Positions 50,808 to 59,802 of a stretch of DNA of 64,000 nt are shown piece by piece. Origin of the DNA: Microbacterium sp. (GTDB lineage: Bacteria; Actinomycetota; Actinomycetes; Actinomycetales; Microbacteriaceae); contig NZ_JAFKIP010000003.1 in NCBI RefSeq assembly GCF_017305435.1, positions 186,001-250,000 of the forward strand, given 5' to 3'. The position numbers were made by a program, and so were the translations under genes. How positions within the stretch are numbered: position 1 is the first letter of the stretch; each line of letters begins with the position of its first letter. Below the pieces are notes generated by a model. It searched no databases. It saw only the letters and a program-made list of their open reading frames with translations, and was not told where the DNA came from.

Positions 50808-51874
50808 AGGATGCGCGCGTCGATGACCTCGCCGCCGCGGATCGAGAGCCCGGCGCGCAGCGACGCGTCGCTCTCGAGCGCGGCATCCACGCCCTGATCG
50901 GCGAGTGCAAGCGTGTACCGCAGAGTCGCGTTCGTGAGCGCGAGGGTCGAGGTCAGCGGCACTGCGCCCGGCATGTTCGCGACCGCGTAGTAGATCGCGT
51001 CGTGCACGGGATAGGTCGGGTCGGAGTGCGTCGTCGGGTGCGTGCCCTCGAAGCAGCCGCCCTGATCGACCGCGATGTCGACGAGCACCGACCCGGGCCG
51101 CATCCGCTCGACCATGTCGAGCGTCACGAGCTTGGGCGCCGCGGCGCCCGGCACGAGCACCGACCCGACGACGAGGTCGGCGTCGGCGACGAGATCGGAG
51201 ATGACGCTCCGCGACGACACGCGCGTGTCCACCCGCCCGCCGAACTGCTCGTCGAGCACGCGCAGGCGCGGGATCGACACGTCCACGATCGTCACGTGCG
51301 CGCCGAGCCCGACGGCCATCTGCGCCGCGTGCGTGCCCGCGACGCCGCCGCCGATGACGACGACGCGGCCGCGGGGCGTCCCCGGGACGCCGCCGAGCAG
51401 GATGCCGCGACCGCCGGCCGGGCCGAGCAGCTGCTGCGCTCCGACCTGTACCGAGAGGCGCCCCGCGATCTCGCTCATCGGCGCCAGCAGGGGCAGCGAC
51501 CGGTCGGGGAGCTGGACGGTCTCGTACGCGATCGCGGTGGTCCCGGCATCCCGCAGCGCCTGCGTCAACGCGGGCGCGGCGGCGAGGTGCAGATAGGTGA
51601 AAAGGGTGAGGTCCGCGCGCAGATAGCCGTACTCGGAGGCGATGGGCTCCTTGACCTTGACGAGCAGTTCCGCCGCTCCCCACACGTCGGCGGCGCCCGC
51701 CACCACCTCGGCGCCCGCCGCACGATAGGCGTCGTCGGAGAAGCCCGACCCGGCGCCGGCACCCGACTGGACGAGCACGCGGTGGCCGCGCGCGACGAGC
51801 TCGTCGACGCCCGTCGGCGTCATGCCGACGCGGCGTTCGCTGTCTTTGATCTCTGCCGGGACACCGATGATCAT
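50801..51874 (-). CDS. ald: Alanine dehydrogenase
   Basis: A 357-residue NAD-dependent alanine dehydrogenase. MIIGVPAEIKDSERRVGMTP is the family start with the conserved arginine. LLVKVKEPIASEYGYLRADL carries the substrate lysine, TYLHLAA the histidine region, and VVVIGGGVAGTHAAQMAVGL the NAD loop. DIAVDQGGCFEGTHPTTH is the C-terminal signature. It interconverts alanine and pyruvate plus ammonia. AGGAG precedes the ATG. A divergent AsnC-type gene is 133 bases away, as is usual for ald regulators. Confidence 0.95.
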   Translation of the reverse strand: MIIGVPAEIKDSERRVGMTPTGVDELVARGHRVLVQSGAGAGSGFSDDAYRAAGAEVVAGAADVWGAAELLVKVKEPIASEYGYLRADLTLFTYLHLAAAPALTQALRDAGTTAIAYETVQLPDRSLPLLAPMSEIAGRLSVQVGAQQLLGPAGGRGILLGGVPGTPRGRVVVIGGGVAGTHAAQMAVGLGAHVTIVDVSIPRLRVLDEQFGGRVDTRVSSRSVISDLVADADLVVGSVLVPGAAAPKLVTLDMVERMRPGSVLVDIAVDQGGCFEGTHPTTHSDPTYPVHDAIYYAVANMPGAVPLTSTLALTNATLRYTLALADQGVDAALESDASLRAGLSIRGGEVIDARILG

Positions 51875-52007
51875 GCGCGCGCTCCTCCACTCCGCGCGGC
51901 CTCGATCGAGGCGGCGCGGAGTGAACGATGACAGGCGCGAGGGGAGCCGACAAGAGTCGTCGCAGATTCGGTGGAATCGGCGGGACTCATCGAACTACGA
52001 TCGGTAC

Positions 52008-52481
52008 ATGGCGCATGATGCGACGAATCCTTCGATGGATGCCACCGATCTCCGACTCGTCGACGAGTTGCGCATCGATGCGCGCCAGCCGCTCAGCCGC
52101 CTCGCGGAGCACCTGGACGTCGCCGCCTCGACCGTGCACGCGCGCATCGCGCGACTCGTGTCGCGCGGGGTGATCCGCCGCTTCACCGTCGAGGTCGATC
52201 CCGCGGCGCTCGGCTACCGCACCGAGGCACTCGTCTCGGTGCGCATCCGGCCGGGTGCGCGCGCCCAGCTCACCCGCTTCGCGGAGGAGCTGAAGGCGCA
52301 CCCCGACGTCGCGCAGTACTTCTACGTCGCGGGCGCGGAGGACTTCGTCATCCATTTCCGCGGGCGCGACAGCGCGGACCTCCGCTCGTTCGTCACCGAT
52401 CATCTGTCGACGCACTCGATCGTCGCCGCGACGAACACGAGCCTCATCTTCGAGCGCACCGACGGCCGCCGCGGCGTCTGA
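52008..52481 (+). CDS. Lrp/AsnC family regulator (AldR-like)
   Basis: A 157-residue Lrp/AsnC protein. The helix-turn-helix is MDATDLRLVDELRIDARQPL, then RLAEHLDVAASTVHARIARL. The ligand-binding RAM domain follows (EALVSVRIRPGARAQLTRFA; VAQYFYVAGAEDFVIHF). Transcription is probably leaderless: TACGAT (51996-52001) is six bases before the ATG. It is divergent from alanine dehydrogenase and most likely senses alanine or another amino acid to control ald; mycobacterial AldR is the precedent. Confidence 0.9.
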   Translation: MAHDATNPSMDATDLRLVDELRIDARQPLSRLAEHLDVAASTVHARIARLVSRGVIRRFTVEVDPAALGYRTEALVSVRIRPGARAQLTRFAEELKAHPDVAQYFYVAGAEDFVIHFRGRDSADLRSFVTDHLSTHSIVAATNTSLIFERTDGRRGV

Positions 52482-52548
52482 GCGGCCTCCGCACCGATCG
52501 TCCGCATCGAGCACCTCCTCCGGTCGAACCGTCCGGACATGGCCGCGC

Positions 52549-52569
52549 CGTGTCATCCGGTGAGACACG
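52549..52569. promoter_or_regulatory. Palindrome CGTGTC-N9-GACACG, same geometry as 21603-21623
   Basis: The outer arms are perfect, and the right half (TGAGACAC) is identical to the right half of the carboxylase-operon palindrome. Both sites fit GTGTC-N9-GACAC. It is about 32 bases upstream of the permease start at 52601. Binding by the same Fis-type regulator is inference. Confidence 0.5.
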
Positions 52570-52600
52570 AACGCTACACATCGGAAACGCAGCGCCCCTA

Positions 52601-54079
52601 ATGTTCGATCACCCGACACCTTCGCGCACCGCGCCGACGTCCATGGAGGTCATCACGAACGAGTCACTCGCGGGCACCGCAACCGCCCGCCGCACACCCA
52701 ACCTGGCCCGCACACTCGGCCTCTGGTCGATCGTCGGCCTCGGCCTCGGCTACATGACGCCGACCGTCATCTTCGACACCTTCGGCAACGTCGCCGTCGA
52801 GACGAACAACGTCGTCCCCGCCGCGTACGCCGTCGCCCTGATCGTCATGGGCTTCACCGCGATCAGCTACGGCAAGATGGTCGGCGCGATCCCGAGCGCC
52901 GGGTCCGCGTACACGTACGTGCGCGAGTCGATGCACCCGAGCCTCGGCTTCCTCGTCGGCTGGACCTCGCTCATCGACTACCTGCTGCTCCCGCTGGTCA
53001 ACGCACTCATCCTCCGCAGCTACATGGAGGCCTTCTTCCCGGACGTGCCCGGCTGGATCTGGGTCGTGGTGTTCACGGCCGGCGTCACCGGCATCATCTA
53101 CGTCACGATGCGGGGCACCTCGAACGTCAACATGATCCTGCTCGTCTTCTCGATCATCGTGATGACGGTCTTCGTCGTGATGGTCGCCGTCCAGCTCCTG
53201 CAGGGTGCGGGCGCCGGCACGATCGCCTCGGTGCGGCCGTTCATCCACCCCGAGGTCTCCTTCGGCGCGGTCCTCGCGGGAGCCACGGTCGTGTGCTTCT
53301 CGTTCATCGGCTTCGACGCCGTGACGATGTACGCCGAGGAGGCGAAGACGCCGAAGATCATGCCGCGCGCGATCCTCCTCACGGTGCTCATCGGCGGCGC
53401 GATCTTCCTCGTCGCGGCGTACTTCACGCAGTTGCGCTTCCCGTCGTACGAGGCGTTCCCCGAAGAGGCGATCTCCGACTCGACGCTCCCCGAGATCGGC
53501 TCGCAGGTCGGCGGCCTGTGGCTCCAGGCCGTGCTCACCGCCGCCGGTTTCGCGGCCACCCTGGCATCCTGGCTCGCCTCGCACGCCTCCGTCGCGCGCA
53601 TGCTGCTCGTGATGGGCCGCAACGGCGTCCTCCCGAAGAGGTTCTTCGGCTACGTCAGCCCGCGCACGCACACTCCGGTGTTCACCGTCATCCTCACCGG
53701 CATCGTGTGCCTGGCGGCGATCGCGTTCACGCTCGACCAGATCGTCGACTACATCAACTACGGCGCCCTCATCGCGTTCACGTTCGTCAACATCTCGGTG
53801 ATCGCATACTTCGCGGTCCGTCGCGGACGCCGCAAGACTCCGAAGGACGTCTTCACGTACATCGTGATGCCGGCGATCGGCATGCTCCTCACGGGCCTGC
53901 TGTGGGTGAACCTCGACGACCACGCGCTCATCGTGGGCCTCATCTGGACGGGTCTCGGCCTCCTCTACCTGGTGTTCCTCACGCGCGGCTTCCGACGGCC
54001 GATCGTCTCGTTCGACGAGAACCAGCCCGTCACCGGGTTCAACAAGATCGTCGAGCCGGGGCCGCGCTCGCAGATCTGA
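52601..54079 (+). CDS. APC family amino acid/polyamine permease
   Basis: A 492-residue protein with about 12 transmembrane helices of the APC superfamily. The first helix carries TLGLWSIVGLGLGYMTPTVI, YGKMVGAIPSAGSAYTYVRE is the conserved loop, and FSFIGFDAVTMYAEEAKTPK the family motif near residue 235. It resembles putrescine importers of the PuuP type and short-chain amine or amino-acid permeases. The ATG at 52601 is chosen; ATG 52643 would remove 14 poorly conserved residues. A palindrome like the carboxylase operator lies just upstream, so the cargo could be linked to that pathway, but this cannot be told from sequence. Confidence 0.88.
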   Translation: MFDHPTPSRTAPTSMEVITNESLAGTATARRTPNLARTLGLWSIVGLGLGYMTPTVIFDTFGNVAVETNNVVPAAYAVALIVMGFTAISYGKMVGAIPSAGSAYTYVRESMHPSLGFLVGWTSLIDYLLLPLVNALILRSYMEAFFPDVPGWIWVVVFTAGVTGIIYVTMRGTSNVNMILLVFSIIVMTVFVVMVAVQLLQGAGAGTIASVRPFIHPEVSFGAVLAGATVVCFSFIGFDAVTMYAEEAKTPKIMPRAILLTVLIGGAIFLVAAYFTQLRFPSYEAFPEEAISDSTLPEIGSQVGGLWLQAVLTAAGFAATLASWLASHASVARMLLVMGRNGVLPKRFFGYVSPRTHTPVFTVILTGIVCLAAIAFTLDQIVDYINYGALIAFTFVNISVIAYFAVRRGRRKTPKDVFTYIVMPAIGMLLTGLLWVNLDDHALIVGLIWTGLGLLYLVFLTRGFRRPIVSFDENQPVTGFNKIVEPGPRSQI

Positions 54080-54102
54080 TCCGCGTTCGCGATCCGCACG
54101 CG

Positions 54103-54148
54103 GAAGAGCCGGGGATGCCGGGGGCTGGGGCCTCGGCATCCCCTCTTC
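54103..54148 (+). terminator. Terminator hairpin after the permease
   Basis: GAAGAG then GGGGATGCCG (54103-54120) pairs with CGGCATCCCC then CTCTTC (54134-54148), followed by a pyrimidine run (CTTTCCC). It begins 24 bases after the permease stop. Confidence 0.7.
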
Positions 54149-54200
54149 CTTTCCCACTCGAAAGTTCCTCGATTCTTGTGTAGCTGAATCGGGGGAGAGA

Positions 54201-54227
54201 GGTCCGAACTTTTCGTAGCGTCGGACC
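54201..54227 (+). promoter_or_regulatory. Leaderless promoter and inverted repeat abutting the ppsR start codon
   Basis: GGTCCGA (54201-54207) and TCGGACC (54221-54227) are perfect 7-base arms ending directly at the ATG of the PEP synthase regulatory protein. TAGCGT (54216-54221), six bases before the ATG, fits a -10 box of a leaderless promoter and lies inside the inverted repeat, so a DNA-binding protein here would block transcription. Confidence 0.5.
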
Positions 54228-55082
54228 ATGGCGGCACCTACCCCCCGTTCACCGTCGGCGCTTCCGGCCGAAGCCACACCGCGCGCGGCGTACTTCGTCT
54301 CCGACTCGACGGGCATCACCGCGGAGACGCTCGGCCGCGCGCTGCTGGTCAACTTCCCCGGCGTGACGTTCCGCCACCACACGATCCCGTTCGTGGACTC
54401 GGCGGAGGGCGCCGCGGCGGCCCTCCGCGAAATCGATCGCGCCGCGGATGCCGGGGCGCAGCCGATCGTCTTCCACACCGTCCGGTCCCCCGCCGTCGCG
54501 CGCGTGCTCAGCGGCGCCCGCGCCACCCACATCGACCTCCTCGGCGGGCACCTCACCGAACTCGAGCAGGCCCTGGGCACGACGGCCTCCGAGCAGCTCG
54601 GCTCGTTCCACACCGTCGGCGACACCGAGCAGTACTTCGCGCGCATGCGCGCCGTCGAGTATGCGATCGAGCACGACGACGCGCAGTCGATGCGTGCGCT
54701 CGATCAGGCCGACGTCATCATCGTGGCCCCCTCGCGGTGCGGCAAGACGCCCACGACGATGTACCTGGCGCTCCAGTACGGGCTCCTCGTCGCGAACTAC
54801 CCGCTGACCGACGACGACTTCCCCACCGAGGGCCTGCCCCGGCCGATCGCGCCCTTCGCCGCCCGCTGCTTCGGGCTGACGACGACGCCGCTCCGCCTGA
54901 GCCAGGTGCGCCACGAGCGCCGACCCGACTCGACGTACGCCTCGCTCGCGCAGTGCACGCTCGAGCTCCGCCGCGCGGAGGACCTCTACCGCCGCACGCA
55001 CATCCCCTTCGTCAACTCGTCGACCAAGAGCGTCGAGGAGATGTCCGCCGTCATCATGCAGTCCCTCAAACTCCGCACCTGA
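54228..55082 (+). CDS. ppsR: PEP synthase regulatory kinase/pyrophosphorylase (DUF299 family)
   Basis: A 284-residue protein of the PPSR/PDRP family. RAAYFVSDSTGITAETLGRA is the family start, HHTIPFVDS and IVFHTVRSP follow, and the P-loop-like IIVAPSRCGKTPTTMYLALQ is near residues 163-182. The family inactivates PEP synthase or PPDK by ADP-dependent phosphorylation of a threonine next to the catalytic histidine, and restores it with phosphate. It sits 63 bases upstream of ppsA. The target PEP synthase has GGRTCHAA around its histidine, with the threonine in the expected place. Confidence 0.93.
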   Translation: MAAPTPRSPSALPAEATPRAAYFVSDSTGITAETLGRALLVNFPGVTFRHHTIPFVDSAEGAAAALREIDRAADAGAQPIVFHTVRSPAVARVLSGARATHIDLLGGHLTELEQALGTTASEQLGSFHTVGDTEQYFARMRAVEYAIEHDDAQSMRALDQADVIIVAPSRCGKTPTTMYLALQYGLLVANYPLTDDDFPTEGLPRPIAPFAARCFGLTTTPLRLSQVRHERRPDSTYASLAQCTLELRRAEDLYRRTHIPFVNSSTKSVEEMSAVIMQSLKLRT

Positions 55083-55145
55083 CCCGGTGCGGCTCCCCCG
55101 GCGTGCACCCCTCCGGTGCGCCTCACCTCACGGAAGGCCCGACAC

Positions 55146-57536
55146 ATGAGCAGCATCCTCTGGTTCGACCAGCTCGGCATGGCAGACCTCCCCGCCGTGG
55201 GTGGCAAGAACGCATCGCTCGGCGAGATGGTCTCGCATCTCTCCTCGCTCGGCGTCAGCGTGCCGGGCGGGTTCGCAACGACCTCCGACGCGTACCGTGC
55301 CTTCCTCGCCGAGGGGGGCCTCAGAGAGCAGATCGCCGATATCATCCGCGGGGTCGATGTCGAAGACGTGGCCGCGCTCACCCACACGGGCACGCAGATC
55401 CGCGCGTGGGTCGAGGAGCAGCCGTTCCCCGCAGACCTCGAGGCGGACATCCGCGCCGCGTACGAGAAGCTCGCGGGCGCGCACCCCGAGGCATCCTTCG
55501 CCGTGCGCTCGTCGGCGACCGCGGAAGACCTGCCGGATGCCTCCTTCGCCGGCCAGCAGGAGACCTTCCTGAACGTCGCAGGCATCGACAACGTGCTCGC
55601 CGCGATCCGCTCCGTGTTCGCCTCGCTCTACAACGACCGCGCGATCGCCTACCGCGCCCACCACGGCTTCGACCACGACGAGGTCGCCCTGTCGGCCGGC
55701 ATCCAGAAGATGGTGCGTTCCGACGTGGGCGCCGCCGGCGTCATGTTCACCGTCGACACCGAGTCGGGGTTCGATGAGGCCGTCTTCATCACGAGCTCCT
55801 ACGGGCTCGGCGAGGCGGTCGTGCAGGGCGCTGTCAACCCCGACGAGTTCTACGTCTCGAAGGTGGCGCTCCGCGCCGGGCGCCCCGCAGTGCTCAAGCG
55901 CTCGGTCGGCGAGAAGGCGATCGCCATGAGGTACACCGACGCCACCGAGGCGGGCGCCTCCACCCGTTTCGAGGACGTCGCGGCGGACGACCGCCGGCGC
56001 TTCTCGATCGACGACGCCGATCTCGTGGAGCTCGCCCGGCAGGCGCTCGTCATCGAGGAGCATTACGGGCGCCCGATGGACATCGAGTGGGGCAAGGATG
56101 GGATCGACGGTCGGATCTACATCCTGCAGGCGCGGCCCGAGACGGTCGTCTCCCGTGTCGAGGCCGGGGTGACGCGCCGATTCGTGCTCGGCGCGCGCGG
56201 CGAGGTCGCGACCGTCGGCCGGGCGATCGGCCAGCGGATCGGCGCCGGCCCCGCCCGGGTGCTCCGCAGCCTCGACCAGATGGCGGACTTCCAGCCCGGT
56301 GAGGTGCTCGTCGCCGACATGACCGACCCGGACTGGGAGCCCATCATGAAGCGCGCGAGCGCGATCGTGACCAATCGCGGCGGTCGGACGTGCCACGCGG
56401 CGATCATTGCACGCGAGCTCGGCATCCCCGCCGTCGTCGGAACGGGGGATGCCACGACGACGATCCGAGACGGCGACGAGGTCACCGTCTCGTGCGCGGA
56501 GGGCGACACCGGGTTCGTGTACCGCGGCATCCTGCCGTTCGAGGAGGAGGTCACGCGCCTCGATTCCATGCCGGATGCCCCCGTCAAGATCATGATGAAC
56601 GTCGGCACGCCCGACCAGGCGTTCTCGTTCTCGCGTCTGCCGAACCGGGGCGTCGGCCTCGCGCGGCTCGAGTTCATCATCAACCGCCAGATCGGCATCC
56701 ACCCGAAGGCGCTGCTCGAGTTCGACGCCCTGGATACCGAGCTGCAGAGCCGCATCGCGACCGCGACGGCCGCCTACGACTCGCCGCGCGACTACTTCGT
56801 GCGCCGCGTCGCCGAGGGGGTCTCGATGATCGCGGCGGCGTTCTGGCCCGAGCCCGTCATCGTGCGGCTGAGCGACTTCAAGTCGAACGAGTACGCCAAT
56901 CTCGTCGGCGGCGAGCTGTACGAGCCGCACGAGGAGAACCCGATGCTCGGCTACCGCGGGGCATCCCGGTACATCTCGCCCGACTTCCGCGCGTGCTTCG
57001 ACATGGAGTGCGAGGCGCTGCAGTTCGTGCGCGACGAGATGGGCTTCACGAACGTCCAGGTGATGGTGCCGTTCGTGCGCACGGTCGGCGAGGGGCACGC
57101 CGTCGTCGAGCTGCTGGCCGAGAACGGCCTGCGCCGCGGGCTCAACGATCTGAAGATCATCATGATGTGCGAGCTGCCGTCGAACGCCCTGCTCGCGGAG
57201 GAGTTCCTCGAGTTCTTCGACGGGTTCTCGATCGGCTCGAACGACATGACCCAGCTGACGCTGGGGCTCGACCGCGACTCGGGGCTCGTTGCGGCGACCT
57301 TCGACGAGCGCGACCCGGCCGTGAAGAAGCTGCTGTCGCTCGCGATCGCGGCCTGCCGCACGGCCGGCAAGTACGTCGGCATCTGCGGTCAGGGCCCGTC
57401 TGACCACCCCGACCTCGCCGAGTGGCTCGTCGAGGAAGGCATCGAGTCGGTCTCGCTCAACCCTGACACCGTCGTCGAGACGTGGCTGCGCCTGGCCGGG
57501 GTGGAGCATCGGGCTTCGCAGGCGCCCGTGCGCTGA
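55146..57536 (+). CDS. ppsA: Phosphoenolpyruvate synthase
   Basis: A 796-residue full-length PEP synthase. ATP-grasp: [15 protein letters not shown] and [20 protein letters not shown] near residues 20-140. Swivel: [20 protein letters not shown] with phosphohistidine His417. PEP/pyruvate barrel: [55 protein letters not shown] and [17 protein letters not shown] with the catalytic cysteine. It makes PEP from pyruvate and ATP, the entry to gluconeogenesis from propionate, alanine or ketones. The ATG is behind GGAAGG. It is paired with its regulator. Confidence 0.96.
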   Translation: MSSILWFDQLGMADLPAVGGKNASLGEMVSHLSSLGVSVPGGFATTSDAYRAFLAEGGLREQIADIIRGVDVEDVAALTHTGTQIRAWVEEQPFPADLEADIRAAYEKLAGAHPEASFAVRSSATAEDLPDASFAGQQETFLNVAGIDNVLAAIRSVFASLYNDRAIAYRAHHGFDHDEVALSAGIQKMVRSDVGAAGVMFTVDTESGFDEAVFITSSYGLGEAVVQGAVNPDEFYVSKVALRAGRPAVLKRSVGEKAIAMRYTDATEAGASTRFEDVAADDRRRFSIDDADLVELARQALVIEEHYGRPMDIEWGKDGIDGRIYILQARPETVVSRVEAGVTRRFVLGARGEVATVGRAIGQRIGAGPARVLRSLDQMADFQPGEVLVADMTDPDWEPIMKRASAIVTNRGGRTCHAAIIARELGIPAVVGTGDATTTIRDGDEVTVSCAEGDTGFVYRGILPFEEEVTRLDSMPDAPVKIMMNVGTPDQAFSFSRLPNRGVGLARLEFIINRQIGIHPKALLEFDALDTELQSRIATATAAYDSPRDYFVRRVAEGVSMIAAAFWPEPVIVRLSDFKSNEYANLVGGELYEPHEENPMLGYRGASRYISPDFRACFDMECEALQFVRDEMGFTNVQVMVPFVRTVGEGHAVVELLAENGLRRGLNDLKIIMMCELPSNALLAEEFLEFFDGFSIGSNDMTQLTLGLDRDSGLVAATFDERDPAVKKLLSLAIAACRTAGKYVGICGQGPSDHPDLAEWLVEEGIESVSLNPDTVVETWLRLAGVEHRASQAPVR

Positions 57537-57608
57537 GAGGCGCCGCACCTCTCGGATCCGTCGAGGGGATGCCGCGCGGGCGCGAGTTCCGTGCGGCATC
57601 CTGGAGAC

Positions 57609-58802
57609 ATGAACGAAGCCGTCATCGTCGACGTCATCCGGACCGCGTCCGGGAAGGGCAAGCCGGGCGGCGCCCTCTTCGGCGTCCACCCCGTCGACCT
57701 GCTCGCGACGGTGCTCGAAGCGCTCGTCGCGCGCACGGGTGTCGACCCGGCCCTCGTCGACGACGTGATCGGCGGCTGCGTCGGGCAGGCGGGTGAGCAG
57801 TCCACGAACGTCACGCGCCAGGCGGTTCTCGCAGCGGGCTTCCCCGAGCACGTGCCCGCGACGACCGTCGACCGCCAGTGCGGCTCCAGCCAGCAGGCGG
57901 CTGCCTTCGCCGCGCAGGCGATCATGTCCGGATCCCAGGACGTCGTCATCGCGTGCGGCGTCGAATCCATGAGCCGCGTGCCGATGGGCGCATCGACCCT
58001 CGGGCAGGACATCTCGGGCCGCAAGCTCCGCGCCCGGTACACCGAAGGGCTCGTGAACCAGGGCGTCTCGGCCGAGCTCATCGCGGCGAAGTGGGGCTTC
58101 TCGCGCGCGCAGCTCGACGACTTCGCGGCCCAGTCGCACGCGTGGGCCGCGTCCGCCGAGCGGAACGGCCTGTTCTCCGGCGAGATCGTACCGGTCCCCG
58201 TGACGAATGCCGACGGCATCCTCCGCGCGCACACCGTCGACGAGACCGTGCGCGCCACGACGACCTCCGCAGGTCTCGGCGGGCTGAACCCCTCCTTCTT
58301 CAGCGAGGACTACGCCGAACGCTTCCCGCAGATCGCGTGGGCGATCACGCCCGGCAACTCGTCTCCGCTCACCGACGGCGCCTCGGCCGCGCTCATCATG
58401 TCGGCGGAGAAGGCGAAGGCCCTGGGGCTCAGGCCCCGCGCCCGCTTCTCCGCCTTCTCCGTCGTCGGCGACGATCCGCTCTACATGCTGACCGGCCCCA
58501 TCCCGGCGACCGCCAAGGTCCTCTCCCGTGCGGGCCTGTCGATCGGCGACATCGACGCGTTCGAGGTCAACGAGGCGTTCGCTCCGGTTCCGCTCGCGTG
58601 GCTCGCCGAGACCGGCGCCGACCCCGCGAAGCTCAATCCCCGCGGCGGCGCGATCGCCCTCGGCCACGCACTCGGCTCGTCCGGGACGCGCCTGCTCGCG
58701 ACCCTGGTGAACCAGCTCGAGGCCACCGGCGGCCGCTACGGCTTGCAGACGATGTGCGAAGGTGCGGGCATGGCGAACGCCACGGTCATCGAGAGGATCT
58801 GA
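57609..58802 (+). CDS. Acetyl-CoA acetyltransferase (thiolase)
   Basis: A 397-residue thiolase from the ATG of MNEAVIVDVIRTASGKGKPG, behind a GGAG site. TVDRQCGSSQQAAAFAAQAI has the acyl-accepting Cys91. NEAFAPVPLAWLAETG, GGAIALGHALGSSGTRLL with the catalytic histidine, and TMCEGAGMANATVIER with Cys383 follow. It either degrades 3-ketoacyl-CoA or condenses acetyl-CoA. In this context it could thiolyse the CoA ester of the beta-keto acid made by the carboxylase. No CoA-transferase is in the window. Confidence 0.93.
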   Translation: MNEAVIVDVIRTASGKGKPGGALFGVHPVDLLATVLEALVARTGVDPALVDDVIGGCVGQAGEQSTNVTRQAVLAAGFPEHVPATTVDRQCGSSQQAAAFAAQAIMSGSQDVVIACGVESMSRVPMGASTLGQDISGRKLRARYTEGLVNQGVSAELIAAKWGFSRAQLDDFAAQSHAWAASAERNGLFSGEIVPVPVTNADGILRAHTVDETVRATTTSAGLGGLNPSFFSEDYAERFPQIAWAITPGNSSPLTDGASAALIMSAEKAKALGLRPRARFSAFSVVGDDPLYMLTGPIPATAKVLSRAGLSIGDIDAFEVNEAFAPVPLAWLAETGADPAKLNPRGGAIALGHALGSSGTRLLATLVNQLEATGGRYGLQTMCEGAGMANATVIERI

Positions 58803-58845
58803 TCGCAGGGATCTGATCGCACACCGGAGGCGTACTCTCAGCCTC

Positions 58846-59802
58846 ATGGATGCTGTCATTCGCACGCGTGCGCTCCACAAGCACTACCGCCGCGTCCATG
58901 CTCTCGACGGACTCGACCTGAGCGTCGAGGCCGGTCAGGTGCACGGATTCCTCGGCCCGAACGGCGCCGGGAAGTCGACGACGATCCGCATCCTCCTGGG
59001 GCTCGCGCGGGCGACGAGCGGCGAGGCGCGCGTCTTCGGGACGGATCCGTGGCGTGATGCCGCCCAGCTGCACCGGCGCATCGCGTACGTCCCGGGGGAT
59101 GTGAGCCTCTGGCCGAACATCTCCGGCGGCGAGGCGATCGACCTCCTCAGCCGCCTCCGCGGCGGGGGGCGCGGCGCCGAGTACGCGGCATCCGTCCGGC
59201 GCCTGAACGACGCGTTCCAGTTCGACCCGCGCAAGAAGGGCCGGGCGTACTCGAAGGGCAATCGTCAGAAGGTCGCACTCATCGCCGCTTTCGCCGTGCC
59301 CGCCGACCTCTACGTCCTCGACGAGCCGACGAGCGGGCTCGACCCCCTCATGGAGGTCGTCTTCCGCAGCGAGATCGCACGCGTGCGCGCCGTCGGCGCG
59401 ACGGTGCTGCTGTCGAGCCACATCCTCTCCGAGGTCGAGCTGCTGTGCGATCGCGTCTCGATCATCCGCGCCGGGCGGATCGTCGACTCGGGAACCCTCG
59501 CCGACATGCGCCACCTCACCCGCACCGAGGTCTCCTTCATCGCGGGCGGGGCCGTCGACGTCACCACGGCGGCGACCGTGCCGGGAGCCGAGGATGTGGC
59601 GGAGGATGCCGGCCGCGTCAGCTTCACACTGCCGAGCGACGCGGTCGCGGCATCCCTCCCCCGGCTCGGCGCCCTCGGCGTCGAAGGCCTGCGGATCGCG
59701 CCGCCGTCGCTCGAGGAGCTGTTCCTGCGCCACTACGGCGATCCGGCCGGCACGCCGCCCATCCGCCGCGGCGATCAGATCGGGGAGCGCGCGCAGCGAT
59801 GA
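58846..59802 (+). CDS. ABC transporter ATP-binding protein
   Basis: A 318-residue ATPase. Walker A is GFLGPNGAGKSTTIRILLGL and Walker B is DLYVLDEPTSGLDPLMEVVF. The signature loop reads YSKGNRQKVALIA in place of LSGGQ. It follows the thiolase but has its own leaderless promoter (TACTCT 58833-58838, seven bases before the ATG). It overlaps the permease start by four bases. The pair resembles actinobacterial drug/polyketide-type exporters; the cargo is unknown. Confidence 0.92.
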   Translation: MDAVIRTRALHKHYRRVHALDGLDLSVEAGQVHGFLGPNGAGKSTTIRILLGLARATSGEARVFGTDPWRDAAQLHRRIAYVPGDVSLWPNISGGEAIDLLSRLRGGGRGAEYAASVRRLNDAFQFDPRKKGRAYSKGNRQKVALIAAFAVPADLYVLDEPTSGLDPLMEVVFRSEIARVRAVGATVLLSSHILSEVELLCDRVSIIRAGRIVDSGTLADMRHLTRTEVSFIAGGAVDVTTAATVPGAEDVAEDAGRVSFTLPSDAVAASLPRLGALGVEGLRIAPPSLEELFLRHYGDPAGTPPIRRGDQIGERAQR

